A DNA stretch of 18,319 nucleotides from an uncultured Mediterranea sp. (GCA_946007445.1 CAMGAL010000009.1:1-18319); one strand, 5' to 3'. Numbered from the stretch's first letter, positions 1-8,119 are shown. The notes: generated from the letters alone by a model not told the origin. Program-made: numbers and translations.

Positions 1-108
1 TTCTTCCGGAACAATTAATTTAATCGTTATATTTTCGTGAGTTATTAACTACCACAGAAATTCGCGATTAAAGAAATAGAGCCCTTACGACCCCCTTTCC
101 TCCCGCTG

Positions 109-555
109 TTGATTGGCTCAGGCTTCGGCAGCGGGTTTTCTCCTGTAGCCCCAGGCACCGCTGGTGCCCTGCTGGCTACGGTGCTGTGGTTCATGGGGGC
201 TTGGTGTCTCTCCCCTCTATGGCTGCTCTGGCTCACGGTAGCCGCCATACTGCTCTGCACTGCTGCTGGGGTATGGGCAACCGACCGCCTGGAGCCCTAC
301 TGGGGAGAAGATCCGTCGCGTGTGGTAATTGACGAGATGGTGGGTGTGTGGATAGCCCTGCTGGCTGCTCCTGCCGGCCACTGGGTGTATGGCGGCGTGG
401 CATTCGCCCTCTTCCGCCTGCTGGATATATTTAAGCCGCTGGGCATACGGCGCATGGAGAGCCTGCCCGGAGGCATCGGTGTCATGATGGACGACATCCT
501 GGCCGGAACGTATGGTTTCATCTCAATCATTTTGGCCCGATGGCTCCTCAGCTGA
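109..555 (+). CDS. pgpA: PgpA-family lipid phosphatase, probable phosphatidylinositol-phosphate phosphatase
   Basis: PgpA-family membrane phosphatase. The classical family removes the phosphate from phosphatidylglycerophosphate; in this cluster the likely substrate is phosphatidylinositol phosphate (inference from context). Seen in the sequence, numbered from the TTG at 109: the N-terminal GFGSGFSPVAPGT block, VVIDEMVG with D75/E76, the FRLLDIFKPLGIRR block with D106, and GVMMDDILAG with D128/D129, which are the family's conserved acidic motifs; several hydrophobic helices lie between. The length of 148 residues is slightly short. The start is uncertain: the frame is open back to a stop at 46-48 and encodes a family-like lead-in (PPFLPLL), but no ATG or GTG lies in it, so TTG 109 is only the first standard start. 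The 3' end overlaps the next gene by 16 bp, which suggests translational coupling. Confidence 0.85.
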   Translation: MIGSGFGSGFSPVAPGTAGALLATVLWFMGAWCLSPLWLLWLTVAAILLCTAAGVWATDRLEPYWGEDPSRVVIDEMVGVWIALLAAPAGHWVYGGVAFALFRLLDIFKPLGIRRMESLPGGIGVMMDDILAGTYGFISIILARWLLS

Positions 556-1016
556 CGCAAAATACCCGACCACAAGGCACGCTGAGGCACTCTTTTTGGA
601 CCTTTATCAAGGCACAGCTCTCGGCACAGATAGCCAGCCTTTGCGACTTTCTGGTCACCATTCTGCTGGCCACTATCTTTGGCATCTTCTACTTGTACGC
701 CACCTTCATCGGCTCGGTGATAGGCGGCATTGTGAACTGTATCATCAACTACCGCTGGGTGTTTCACGCCGGCGGCTGCAAGAAGAAATACATTGCCGGC
801 AAATATCTGCTGGTATGGATAGGCAGCATCCTGCTCAATACGTGGGGCACCTTCGCACTGACCGAATGGCTCACCTCGCAGCAATGGATGCAACACCTGC
901 CTGCGTTCTGTCTGGACAATGTCTTCCTGATTATCAAAGGTATCGTAGCAGTATCGGTCGGTTTCTTCTGGAACTACCAGTTGCAACGGACATTCGTCTA
1001 TCGGAAAATCTTTTGA
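540..1016 (+). CDS. GtrA-family small membrane protein
   Basis: GtrA-like protein of 158 residues. Family members are small four-helix membrane proteins linked to moving polyprenyl-phosphate sugars or related lipids across the inner membrane. Seen: four hydrophobic segments at roughly residues 28-50, 53-75, 85-107 and 126-147; the characteristic NYRWVF after helix 2 (residues 70-75); and a matching FWNY...RTFVY at the C-terminus (about 143-154). The ATG at 540 overlaps the end of the preceding phosphatase gene by 16 bp. The gene sits between two inositol-lipid enzymes, so a role in transporting or presenting an inositol-lipid intermediate is plausible but inferred. Nothing in the sequence shows its substrate. 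The family call is firm; the function is open. Confidence 0.85.
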   Translation: MAPQLTQNTRPQGTLRHSFWTFIKAQLSAQIASLCDFLVTILLATIFGIFYLYATFIGSVIGGIVNCIINYRWVFHAGGCKKKYIAGKYLLVWIGSILLNTWGTFALTEWLTSQQWMQHLPAFCLDNVFLIIKGIVAVSVGFFWNYQLQRTFVYRKIF

Positions 1017-1071
1017 GCGCAACGAGAAATCTACTTCTAAAAACAACAATAATCAAATCATCGGAGAAACA

Positions 1072-1722
1072 ATGAATTACAGAGAATGGTTACAGAAAGT
1101 GATATACTGGATTATCAATCCCATGATCCGCTGTATGATACGCATGGGCATCACGCCCAATTTCGTCACCACCACCGGTCTGGTGCTCAACATCGTGGCA
1201 GCCGCCTTTTTCATCTATGCCGGACTCTACTATCCGGGCGAACTGGAGTATGTGGGCTGGGCAGGCGCCGTGGTGCTCTTTGCCGGACTGTTTGACATGA
1301 TGGATGGCCGGCTGGCCCGACTAGGGGGGATGGCCTCGACATTCGGCGCTCTCTACGACTCCGTGCTCGACCGTTACAGCGAGTTGTTCACCCTGTTCGG
1401 CATCAGCTTCTACCTCAACCTGCAAGGGTACTTCTGGGGCTCGATTCTCACGTTTCTGGCATTGATTGGGTCACTGATGGTCAGCTATGTACGTGCCCGC
1501 GCCGAGGGACTGGGGCTGGAGTGCAAGGTGGGCTTGATGCAGCGACCCGAACGGGTGGTGCTCACCAGCCTGGGAGCCGTGGGATGCGGACTCTTTGCTG
1601 ACCTGCAAGCCTTCGACCCTATGCTCATTCTCATCGTGCCCATCGCCCTCATCGCCCTGCTGGCCAACTGGACTGCCTTCGTCCGCATCAATCACTGCCG
1701 CAAGCTCTTAAGTCAGAAATAA
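1072..1722 (+). CDS. CDP-alcohol phosphatidyltransferase, probable phosphatidylinositol-phosphate synthase
   Basis: Integral membrane enzyme of the CDP-alcohol phosphotransferase family (216 residues). The complete signature D-x2-D-G-x2-A-R-x8-G-x3-D-x3-D is present as D75, D78, G79, A82, R83, G92, D96 and D100; these residues bind the divalent metals and CDP-diacylglycerol. About six hydrophobic helices are visible. The family also includes phosphatidylglycerophosphate, phosphatidylserine and archaetidylinositol-phosphate synthases, so the motif alone does not give the acceptor. The neighbours (PgpA-like phosphatase upstream, Aur1-like synthase downstream) point to myo-inositol-1-phosphate as acceptor, giving phosphatidylinositol phosphate. 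A GGAG sequence a few bases before the ATG supports this start. Only one base separates its stop from the next gene's ATG, so the two are almost certainly co-translated. Confidence 0.9.
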   Translation: MNYREWLQKVIYWIINPMIRCMIRMGITPNFVTTTGLVLNIVAAAFFIYAGLYYPGELEYVGWAGAVVLFAGLFDMMDGRLARLGGMASTFGALYDSVLDRYSELFTLFGISFYLNLQGYFWGSILTFLALIGSLMVSYVRARAEGLGLECKVGLMQRPERVVLTSLGAVGCGLFADLQAFDPMLILIVPIALIALLANWTAFVRINHCRKLLSQK

Positions 1723-1723
1723 G

Positions 1724-2647
1724 ATGAAGAAACTCTCCACCTCCTCACAGCTTGCCTTGCGTCTGTCGGTTCTCTTTCTGGTACTGACATGGCTCTGCAT
1801 CGGGTTGCGTATGGAACATCTGCTCCTGACAGGGTTGTTTCTGACCCTGTTTTTCATCAGCAGCACCACTCGCAAACTGGCTGTTGCATTGTTGCCCTTT
1901 GTGGTCTTTGCCATCTCATACGACTGGATGCGCGTCTACCCCAACTACCGGGTCAATGACATTGATGTGGCGGGACTCTATCAGGCGGAAAAAGCCCTGT
2001 TCGGCCTTACCATAGGAGGCGAGCGACTCACCCTGTGCGAATACTTCAACCTACACCATGCCCCTGTCGCTGATGCGCTGGCCGGTTTTTTCTACCTCTG
2101 CTGGGTGCCGGTGCCCATCCTATTCGGCCTCTATCTCTACATGAAAGGAGAGCGGCGCTACTACCTGCGTTTCTCCATGGTCTTTCTGTTGGTCAATCTC
2201 ATTGGCTTCGCCGGCTACTACATCCATCCGGCTGCCCCGCCTTGGTATGCCATGCAGTATGGATTCGAGCCGATACTTGATACCCCCGGCAATGTGGCCG
2301 GCTTAGGTCGTTTCGACCAACTCATCGGGCTATCTATCTTCGACAGCATCTACGGACGCAATGCCAACGTCTTTGCCGCCGTACCCTCCCTCCATGCCGC
2401 CTATATGGTGGTGGCGTTGGCCTATGCCCTCTACAGCCGTCAGAGCCGATGGTTGATTGCCCTCTTTGCCATCATCATGACAGGCATCTGGTGGACAGCC
2501 ATCTATAGCGGACACCACTATTTGATAGATGTACTGCTGGGCATCGGATGTGCCCTGCTGGGCATCTTCATCTTCGAACGCCTGCTGCTGAAGTGGGGGC
2601 CCTTCTATCGTTTCTTCATCCGCTATAGCGACTTCATTGACAAGTAG
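1724..2647 (+). CDS. PAP2/Aur1-like inositol-phosphorylceramide synthase
   Basis: Polytopic membrane protein of 307 residues from the PAP2 superfamily, of the type resembling fungal Aur1 inositol-phosphorylceramide synthase. Seen: an HPAAPPWY block (168-175) like the conserved Aur1 segment, PSLHA (221-225, H224) and GHHYLID (263-269, H264/H265 and D269), which supply the phosphotransfer histidines and the acidic partner; six or more hydrophobic helices. The expected reaction moves phosphoinositol from phosphatidylinositol to ceramide or dihydroceramide, giving a sphingolipid and diacylglycerol. This fits Bacteroides, which make sphingolipids. A plain lipid phosphatase is the alternative, but the APPWY block and the position directly behind a phosphatidylinositol-type synthase favour the transferase. 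The ATG follows the previous stop by one base. Confidence 0.85.
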   Translation: MKKLSTSSQLALRLSVLFLVLTWLCIGLRMEHLLLTGLFLTLFFISSTTRKLAVALLPFVVFAISYDWMRVYPNYRVNDIDVAGLYQAEKALFGLTIGGERLTLCEYFNLHHAPVADALAGFFYLCWVPVPILFGLYLYMKGERRYYLRFSMVFLLVNLIGFAGYYIHPAAPPWYAMQYGFEPILDTPGNVAGLGRFDQLIGLSIFDSIYGRNANVFAAVPSLHAAYMVVALAYALYSRQSRWLIALFAIIMTGIWWTAIYSGHHYLIDVLLGIGCALLGIFIFERLLLKWGPFYRFFIRYSDFIDK

Positions 2648-2657
2648 ACTCAAGAAT

Positions 2658-2687
2658 GAACTCACAAACTTATAAACTCAAAACTCA
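2658..2687 (+). repeat. Short tandem repeat (7-8 nt units) in intergenic spacer
   Basis: The spacer contains four adjacent units, GAACTCAC, AAACTTAT, AAACTCA and AAACTCA, ending six bases before the ATG at 2694. A related array precedes the next gene (3894-3915). No promoter element is recognisable here. Confidence 0.7.
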
Positions 2688-2693
2688 GGTATA

Positions 2694-3887
2694 ATGAACA
2701 ACTTTACATTCTATAGCCCGACGGAATTCGTATTCGGACGCGATACAGAGCAGCAAGTGGGCGCTTTGGCCCTCAAGTATGGAGCCCAAAAGGTGATGAT
2801 TGTCTACGGAGGAGGCTCCGTGGTGCGTAGCGGTTTGCTCGACCGCGTCAAGCAGTCGCTCGATGCAGCCGGACTCCCCCACTGCGAACTGGGTGGCATC
2901 CAGCCCAATCCCGTTGACTCTAAGGTGTATGAAGGCATCGACCTGTGCCGTCGCGAAGGAGCCGATATGCTGCTGCCAGTAGGTGGCGGCTCTGTCATCG
3001 ACACGGCCAAAGCCATTGCTGCAGGAGTGCCCTATGAGGGCGATTTCTGGGACTTCTTCGTAGGGAAAGCCAAGGTGGAACGTGCCCTGAAGGTAGCTGT
3101 CGTGCTGACCATTCCTGCCGCAGGCAGCGAAGGCTCAGGCAATGCGGTCATCACCCGCATGGAGACCTTGCAGAAATTGGGGCTCTGCGCTCCCTTCAAG
3201 TTGCGTCCGGTCTTTTCCATCCTCAATCCGGCCCTCACCTGCACTTTGCCTCCCGCCCAGACGGCTGCCGGCATTGCTGATATGATGGCCCACATCATGG
3301 AGCGCTACTTCACCAATACGCCCCAGGTAGAAATCAGTGACCGACTCTGCGAAGGGACTCTCAAAGCCATCATCGCCGAAGCACCCAAGGTCATGGCCAA
3401 CCCTAACGACTACGAGGCACGCGCCAACATCATGTGGAGTGGTATGGTAGCCCACAACGGCACCTGCGGTGTGGGACGAGAAGAGGATTGGTCGTCTCAC
3501 GCTTTGGAACATGAAATCAGTGCCATCTATGATGTGACACACGGTGCCGGCCTGTCGGTCATATTCCCCGCCTGGATGACCTGGATGGTCACGCACAACA
3601 TGGGCAAGCTGGTACAGTTTGCCGTACGCGTATGGGATGTGCCCCAACCCTCGTCAGAAGCCTCGGATGCTGAGTTGCAGGCCGTAGCACAAGAAGGTAT
3701 TCTGCGCCTGAAGCAGTTCTTCCGCTCATTGGATCTGCCCACCACCTTCGCAGAACTGGGTATTCCCCACCCCGACATCGACCGCATGACAGAGAGCCTC
3801 CGCCGCAACAAGGGCGAACTGCTGGGCAACTATGTAAAGCTGACCATGGAGCAGTGCAAAGAAATCTATCGACTGGCTGAAGAATAA
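2694..3887 (+). CDS. YqhD-like iron-containing alcohol dehydrogenase (NADPH-dependent aldehyde reductase)
   Basis: Group III iron-type alcohol dehydrogenase of 397 residues, closest in pattern to E. coli YqhD and clostridial butanol dehydrogenases, which reduce short-chain aldehydes with NADPH in the cytoplasm. Seen: an N-terminal nucleotide-binding half with YGGGSV (38-43) and PVGGGSVIDTAKA (95-107), and a C-terminal metal-binding half with D196, H200, H269 and H283. These four line up with YqhD D194, H198, H267 and H281 at a constant offset of two, so the metal site looks intact. The length is normal. The gene follows the inositol-lipid genes by 46 bp filled with a short tandem repeat, so co-transcription is likely, but a functional link to lipid synthesis is not shown. 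Aldehyde detoxification is a reasonable general role. Confidence 0.9.
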   Translation: MNNFTFYSPTEFVFGRDTEQQVGALALKYGAQKVMIVYGGGSVVRSGLLDRVKQSLDAAGLPHCELGGIQPNPVDSKVYEGIDLCRREGADMLLPVGGGSVIDTAKAIAAGVPYEGDFWDFFVGKAKVERALKVAVVLTIPAAGSEGSGNAVITRMETLQKLGLCAPFKLRPVFSILNPALTCTLPPAQTAAGIADMMAHIMERYFTNTPQVEISDRLCEGTLKAIIAEAPKVMANPNDYEARANIMWSGMVAHNGTCGVGREEDWSSHALEHEISAIYDVTHGAGLSVIFPAWMTWMVTHNMGKLVQFAVRVWDVPQPSSEASDAELQAVAQEGILRLKQFFRSLDLPTTFAELGIPHPDIDRMTESLRRNKGELLGNYVKLTMEQCKEIYRLAEE

Positions 3888-3893
3888 TTATCA

Positions 3894-3915
3894 AAACTCA
3901 TAAGCTCAAAACTTT
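3894..3915 (+). repeat. Short tandem repeat (7-8 nt units) in intergenic spacer
   Basis: Units AAACTCAT, AAGCTCA and AAACTTT fill most of the 34-bp gap between the dehydrogenase and the redoxin gene. The unit resembles that of the array at 2658-2687, so the two spacers share a repeat family. Confidence 0.65.
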
Positions 3916-3921
3916 ACACAC

Positions 3922-4449
3922 ATGACACGTATTCTATTTACCCTCATCCTGCTGGTTGCTACCTTGACCAGCCAAGCACAAAATAGTACTCCCGACGAAA
4001 ACGGCTACTTGGTCAAAGTTGGCCAGGAAGCCCCCGACTTCACCGTACAGCTGACCGATGGCAGCCGCCAGCGTCTGAAAGACCTGCGTGGCAAGGTCGT
4101 CATGCTGCAGTTCACCGCCAGTTGGTGCGGCGTGTGCCGCAAGGAGATGCCCTTCATCGAGCGCGACATCTGGCAGAAGCACAAAGACAACTCCTCTTTT
4201 GTCCTGATAGGCATTGACCGCGACGAACCTCTGGAGAAAGTCCTTGCTTTCGCCAAACAGACGAAAGTGACCTATCCCTTGGCACTCGACCCCGGAGCCG
4301 ATGTCTTTGCCCTCTATGCCGACCGCAAAGCGGGCATAACGCGCAATGTCTTGATTGACCCTCAAGGCAAAATCGTGAAACTCACCCGACTGTACAAGGA
4401 AGACGAGTTCAACGAACTGGTGAAACAGATTGACGAAATGCTGAAGTAA
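3922..4449 (+). CDS. Secreted TlpA-like thiol-disulfide redoxin
   Basis: Exported thioredoxin-fold protein of 175 residues. Seen: a signal peptide (residues 1-19, hydrophobic core then SQA before Q20), a redoxin/AhpC-TSA-like body starting at GQEAPDF (34-40), and the redox motif W68-C69-G70-V71-C72. The family acts in the periplasm, reducing or rearranging disulfides. An oddity: where TlpA-type thioredoxins usually have a cis-proline before the buried LID strand, this protein has AGITRNVLID, with threonine in the aligned position. That is more peroxiredoxin-like and may change substrate release (alignment by eye). The gene lies 13 bp before the S37 peptidase pseudogene, another exported protein, and 34 bp after the dehydrogenase. 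Either reductive maturation or peroxide-linked chemistry is possible; the exact partner cannot be told. Confidence 0.85.
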   Translation: MTRILFTLILLVATLTSQAQNSTPDENGYLVKVGQEAPDFTVQLTDGSRQRLKDLRGKVVMLQFTASWCGVCRKEMPFIERDIWQKHKDNSSFVLIGIDRDEPLEKVLAFAKQTKVTYPLALDPGADVFALYADRKAGITRNVLIDPQGKIVKLTRLYKEDEFNELVKQIDEMLK

Positions 4450-4462
4450 CCCCTCACCGATC

Positions 4463-5767
4463 ATGAAAGCCAGATTGTATTTTCCCGCTCTACTTGGGCT
4501 ATGGCTAAGCCTCTGTCTGGCCCTGCCTGCCCATGCCCAGCAGACGCTGATAGAGCAGCTACGGCAAATCGTGTCCATCACACAGATAGACACCTTGCCT
4601 GCCAGCAAGTATTATCCCAACCGATACCTGTTGCGCTTCACGCAGCCCATCGACCATAGCCATCCCGAAGCCGGCAGCTTCAACCAGCGAATACTTCTCT
4701 GCCATACGGGCTTTGACAGACCTACCGTCATCGAGACCGAAGGCTACGATGCCACTTATAGCCTGCATCCCAACTATCGGGAAGAGCTGTCACAACTCAT
4801 CCGTGCCAACCTGCTGGTTGTCGAGCATCGTTACTTTGCAGAGTCAACTCCCCAACCTCGCGATTGGCAATTCCTGACGACCGAAAACTCGGCTCACGAC
4901 CTACATGCCGTCACGACTGCCTTCAAGAGCATCTATCGCGGCAAGTGGGCCTCCAGTGGCATCAGCAAGGGTGGACAGACCACCCTACTCTACCGCACAT
5001 TCTACCCCGATGATGTAGACTTTTCCGTGCCCTACGTGGCTCCGCTCTGCTTCTCCGAGATAGAGAGGCTTGCTGAGTAGTTCTTTCGTCAGTTAGTCAC
5101 CAAGTAGCAGCGCAACCGCATCCTCGACTTCCAACGAGAAGTGCTGCGCCGGCGCGCAACCATCGAACCGCTTTTAGCTCAGTATTGCGAGAAGTATTCG
5201 TTGCAGTTCCGCGCTCCGCTCTCAACCATCTATGACTTTTGTGTGCTGGAATATCCCTTCGCCCTCTGGCAATGGGGCACATCCACCGACCGCATCCCTG
5301 CGACCGATGCCTCTGACCAGGAGCTGTTCAAGCACCTGATGGAGATTAGCAACGCTGATTATTTCCGTGTTGACAGCCCGCACCTCTCGTTCTTCGTACA
5401 AGCAGTTCATGAGTTGGGTTACTACACATACGACATCCGTCCCTTCAAGGGATTGCTTTCCATTCAGAGTTCGCGCGACTATCTCCATCGTCTGATGCTT
5501 CCTGAGGAGCTGAAAGAGTTGCGATTCGATAAGCGGCTGAGTCGTCGCATCTCCAAGTTCTTGAAAAAGGACGACCCACGCATACTCTTCATCTATGGAG
5601 AAACCGACCCCTGGACGTCGGCCGGCGTGACCTACCTGAAGGGTAAACAGAATGTTCACCTTTTCATCGGGAAGGCAGGCAGCCATGCCACCCGCATACA
5701 GACACTCTCTGAAGAGCAACAGGCGGAAATAAAGCGTATCTTAGCAGAGTGGTTGGGCGAAGAATGA
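4463..5767 (+). pseudogene. S37 (PS-10) type secreted aminopeptidase, interrupted by two in-frame amber stops
   Basis: One frame spans 435 codons, the normal size for this secreted serine aminopeptidase family. It is broken by TAG at 5078-5080 and again at 5105-5107. Upstream: a signal peptide ending AHA-QQ (about residue 25), the HTGFDRPTVIETEGY region, VVEHRYF, and the nucleophile motif G-I-S-K-G-G with S168. Downstream, same frame: FQREVLRRR, YGETDPWTSAG with acid D382 and GSHATRI with base H408. The catalytic Ser therefore lies before the stops and the Asp and His after them, so neither fragment alone should be active. Only a patch of about 60 bp around the stops (roughly 5048-5107) looks unlike the family; the rest reads as well-preserved coding sequence. 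Recent inactivation or a local sequence error are the main explanations. A restart at GTG 5141 would give a non-catalytic fragment. Confidence 0.8.
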
Positions 5768-5768
5768 G

Positions 5769-6983
5769 CTAACGCAACCGATGAGTCTGGAAGTGGGGAA
5801 CCACCTTGACATTGAAGTAGAGAGTGGAAACCACTGTCAGACAGGCTCCAAACAGATAAGCAAAATTGAAAGAGCTGATTTCGGCGATATAGCCCCCGGC
5901 CAGCATACCAATACCTATCCCCACATCCCAAGAGGTGAGATAGGTACTGGTAGCTGTGCCACGCTGGCTGTTAGGAGCCAGATTGACAAACAGGGTATTG
6001 TACGCAGGAAACATACTGCCAAATCCTACACCAAGTCCCAAGGCAATCGCATAAAACAGCACCACGCAACAGGTCGCATTCCAGTGCGCCACATAGACAC
6101 ACGCTGCCAGCAGGAAGAAGCTGGCTACCACCAGATAGAGCCCCCAACTGATGACCTGTGTGATACGCCCTTTGTCAACCAGACGGCCTGAAAAGAGGCG
6201 CGATACAGCCATACCGACTGCCATAAACGTGAAGAAAAAGCCCGTAGGAGCCGTCAACCCTATCTGACGGGCGTACATGGCCACATAGTTGGTCGTCATG
6301 CCATAAGGGATGGAGAGCAGCAGCAAACTGATGCCAGCCGGAATACCTCGCAAGAGGATGAAGCGATCCAGCGACATGGGCGGACGCTTGACAGGAGGCT
6401 TATAAGGGGTACGCACCAACGAAGCACACAATAGTCCCACCAAACAAGAACCGGCCGAACAGGAAAAGATGACCGGATATGAGACTCCGGCATCATGGAG
6501 AAAGAGGCCTGTCATCGGGCCAATGGACATCGCAATGTTATTGGCCAGTCCATAGTAGCCCAAACCCTCGCCACGACGCACGGAAGGCATGATGTCAATG
6601 ACTATCGTATTGCCCCCTACCGTCACGGTGCCGAACGAGACACCATGTATAATACGGAAAAGGACGAAGAGAGTCAGCGTGCCGGCTATCATATAGCCGC
6701 CAAACATGGCAGTAAAGAGGAAATAGGCCAACAGGTAAAGAGGCTTTCGCGCAAAGGTATCAAGCAGATAGCCGGAAAAGGGACGAATGCAGAGGGCAGC
6801 TATCGTATAGCAGGACAGTACCACGCCGATAGAGGTTTTGTCTGCACCAAACTCCTCCTGCAAATAGAAAGGCAACACGGGCATCAGTTGCCAAAAGCCA
6901 AAGAAGAGCAGGAAATTGGCCGCAATGATAAAACAATAGCCCGGCGTTACCAGCCGGGCTTTGGGTTCCTTGGATATCTCCAT
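5769..6983 (-). CDS. MFS transporter, DHA1/arabinose-efflux-like exporter
   Basis: Major facilitator superfamily protein of 404 residues with about 12 hydrophobic helices. Seen: the loop 2-3 segment GYLLDTFARKP, a variant of the MFS motif A; FRIIHGVSFG in helix 4; and a second motif-A-like GRLVDKGR in the C-terminal half. The pattern fits small-molecule or drug exporters of the DHA1 type; the substrate cannot be read from the sequence. Its ATG lies three bases after the pheS stop on the same strand, so it is very probably translated from the pheS transcript. Its stop is one base from the stop of the convergent peptidase pseudogene, leaving no room for a separate terminator. Confidence 0.85.
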   Translation of the reverse strand: MEISKEPKARLVTPGYCFIIAANFLLFFGFWQLMPVLPFYLQEEFGADKTSIGVVLSCYTIAALCIRPFSGYLLDTFARKPLYLLAYFLFTAMFGGYMIAGTLTLFVLFRIIHGVSFGTVTVGGNTIVIDIMPSVRRGEGLGYYGLANNIAMSIGPMTGLFLHDAGVSYPVIFSCSAGSCLVGLLCASLVRTPYKPPVKRPPMSLDRFILLRGIPAGISLLLLSIPYGMTTNYVAMYARQIGLTAPTGFFFTFMAVGMAVSRLFSGRLVDKGRITQVISWGLYLVVASFFLLAACVYVAHWNATCCVVLFYAIALGLGVGFGSMFPAYNTLFVNLAPNSQRGTATSTYLTSWDVGIGIGMLAGGYIAEISSFNFAYLFGACLTVVSTLYFNVKVVPHFQTHRLR

Positions 6984-6986
6984 GGT

Positions 6987-8021
6987 CTAATAGGCTGCTT
7001 CAAACTCTCGCAAGAAGCGAGTATCGTTTTCAGAGAACATACGCAGGTCTTTCACCTGATACTTCAGATTGGTGATACGCTCTACTCCCATTCCGAAAGC
7101 ATAACCGCTATACACCTTGCTATCGATGCCACTGGCCTCCAACACATGGGGGTCTACCATGCCGCAGCCCAGGATTTCCACCCAACCTGTGTGCTTGCAG
7201 AAGGGGCAGCCTTTTCCGCCACAGATGTTGCAGCTGATGTCCATCTCAGCACTCGGCTCCGTAAAGGGGAAGTAGGAAGGACGCAGACGAATCTTCGTAT
7301 CCTCGCCAAACATCTCCTTGGCAAACAACAGCAGCACCTGCTTCAAGTCGGTGAACGACACGTTCTTGTCGATATACAGACCCTCTATCTGATGGAAGAA
7401 GCAGTGTGCCCGGTAGCTGATGGCTTCGTTGCGATACACACGTCCCGGACAGATGATGCGGATAGGCGGTTCGGCATGCTCCATGGCACGCACCTGCACG
7501 CTGCTGGTGTGTGTGCGCAGGATAACGTTTTTCGTCACGTCCTCTTCATTCTGCTCGATGAAGAAGGTGTCCTGCATGTCGCGTGCAGGATGGTCGGCAG
7601 CAAAATTCAGTTTGGTGAACACATGAAGGTCATCCTCCACCTCAGGTCCTTCGGCAATGCTGAATCCCAGACGGGCAAAGATATCAATAATCTCGTTCTT
7701 GACGATGGTCAGCGGATGGCGCGTCCCCAACTCTATAGGATAAGCAGTGCGAGTGAGGTCCATCTCTTCGCTACCATTATCCATGTTTTCAAAGCGTTCT
7801 TTCAAGGCAGCAATCTTTTCCTGAGCCTTGTTCTTCAGTTCGTTCAGCCGCATACCCACCTCTTTCTTCTGCTCGGCAGGCACCAGACGGAAGTCGGCCA
7901 TCAGTTCGTTGATAGCTCCCTTCTTGCTGAGATATTTGATGCGTAAGGCCTCCAGCTCATCGGCATTGGCAGCCTCCATTGCTTCCACTTCCTGCAGAAG
8001 CTGTTCGATTTTTCCTATCAT
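6987..8021 (-). CDS. pheS: Phenylalanyl-tRNA synthetase alpha subunit
   Basis: PheS, 344 residues, normal length. It forms the catalytic half of the alpha2-beta2 synthetase that charges tRNA-Phe. Seen: an N-terminal coiled-coil tRNA-binding arm (about 1-85), the class II core from about residue 90, motif 2 FFHQIEGL (208-215), a four-cysteine loop (C264, C267, C272, C275) followed by HTGWVEILG as in many bacterial PheS proteins, and motif 3 GYAFGMGVER (306-315). The usual ATG is preceded by a -7 promoter box at 8063-8070. pheT is not in the window, so the subunits are encoded apart, as is common in Bacteroidetes. No T-box or attenuator-like leader is visible in the 42-nt upstream stretch. Confidence 0.97.
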   Translation of the reverse strand: MIGKIEQLLQEVEAMEAANADELEALRIKYLSKKGAINELMADFRLVPAEQKKEVGMRLNELKNKAQEKIAALKERFENMDNGSEEMDLTRTAYPIELGTRHPLTIVKNEIIDIFARLGFSIAEGPEVEDDLHVFTKLNFAADHPARDMQDTFFIEQNEEDVTKNVILRTHTSSVQVRAMEHAEPPIRIICPGRVYRNEAISYRAHCFFHQIEGLYIDKNVSFTDLKQVLLLFAKEMFGEDTKIRLRPSYFPFTEPSAEMDISCNICGGKGCPFCKHTGWVEILGCGMVDPHVLEASGIDSKVYSGYAFGMGVERITNLKYQVKDLRMFSENDTRFLREFEAAY

Positions 8022-8062
8022 AGAATTCTAAAAAAGATGTTGTTGTTTCACTAAAGTGGGTG

Positions 8063-8070
8063 CAAAGATA
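8063..8070 (-). promoter_or_regulatory. Bacteroides -7 promoter box upstream of pheS
   Basis: CAAAGATA on the + strand reads TATCTTTG on the - strand and matches the Bacteroides primary-sigma -7 consensus TAnnTTTG. It ends 41 bases before the pheS ATG. No TTTG -33 box is found at the expected 19-21 nt spacing. Confidence 0.6.
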
Positions 8071-8119
8071 GTGAAAATGTAAGAATACGGGGTGGATTCT
8101 CTGCAAAATTGCGCTCAAT

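Noticed and set aside
19..36. -7 box (TATATTTT) for the PgpA-like gene
   Set aside because: The final G of TAnnTTTG is missing and no -33 element is present. The gene is more likely read from an upstream gene's transcript.
540..1016. Phage serotype-conversion gtrA
   Set aside because: No gtrB or gtr glucosyltransferase and no phage genes are nearby. The gene is embedded in a lipid-synthesis cluster.
5078..5107. Programmed amber readthrough or TAG recoding in the S37 peptidase
   Set aside because: Host Bacteroidales use the standard code, other genes here end in TAG (for example at 2645-2647), and the residues around the stops look damaged rather than functional. A pseudogene is simpler.
6495..7946. 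A 483-codon open frame on the + strand, opposite pheS and the MFS gene
   Set aside because: It is antisense to two confident genes, has no recognisable domain and a His/Gln-rich composition typical of reverse-strand readings of well-biased genes. Similar long antisense frames at 15319-16446 and 16569-17891 are rejected for the same reason.
8022..8062. T-box or attenuator controlling pheS
   Set aside because: The leader is too short and contains neither a terminator hairpin nor a Phe-rich leader peptide.
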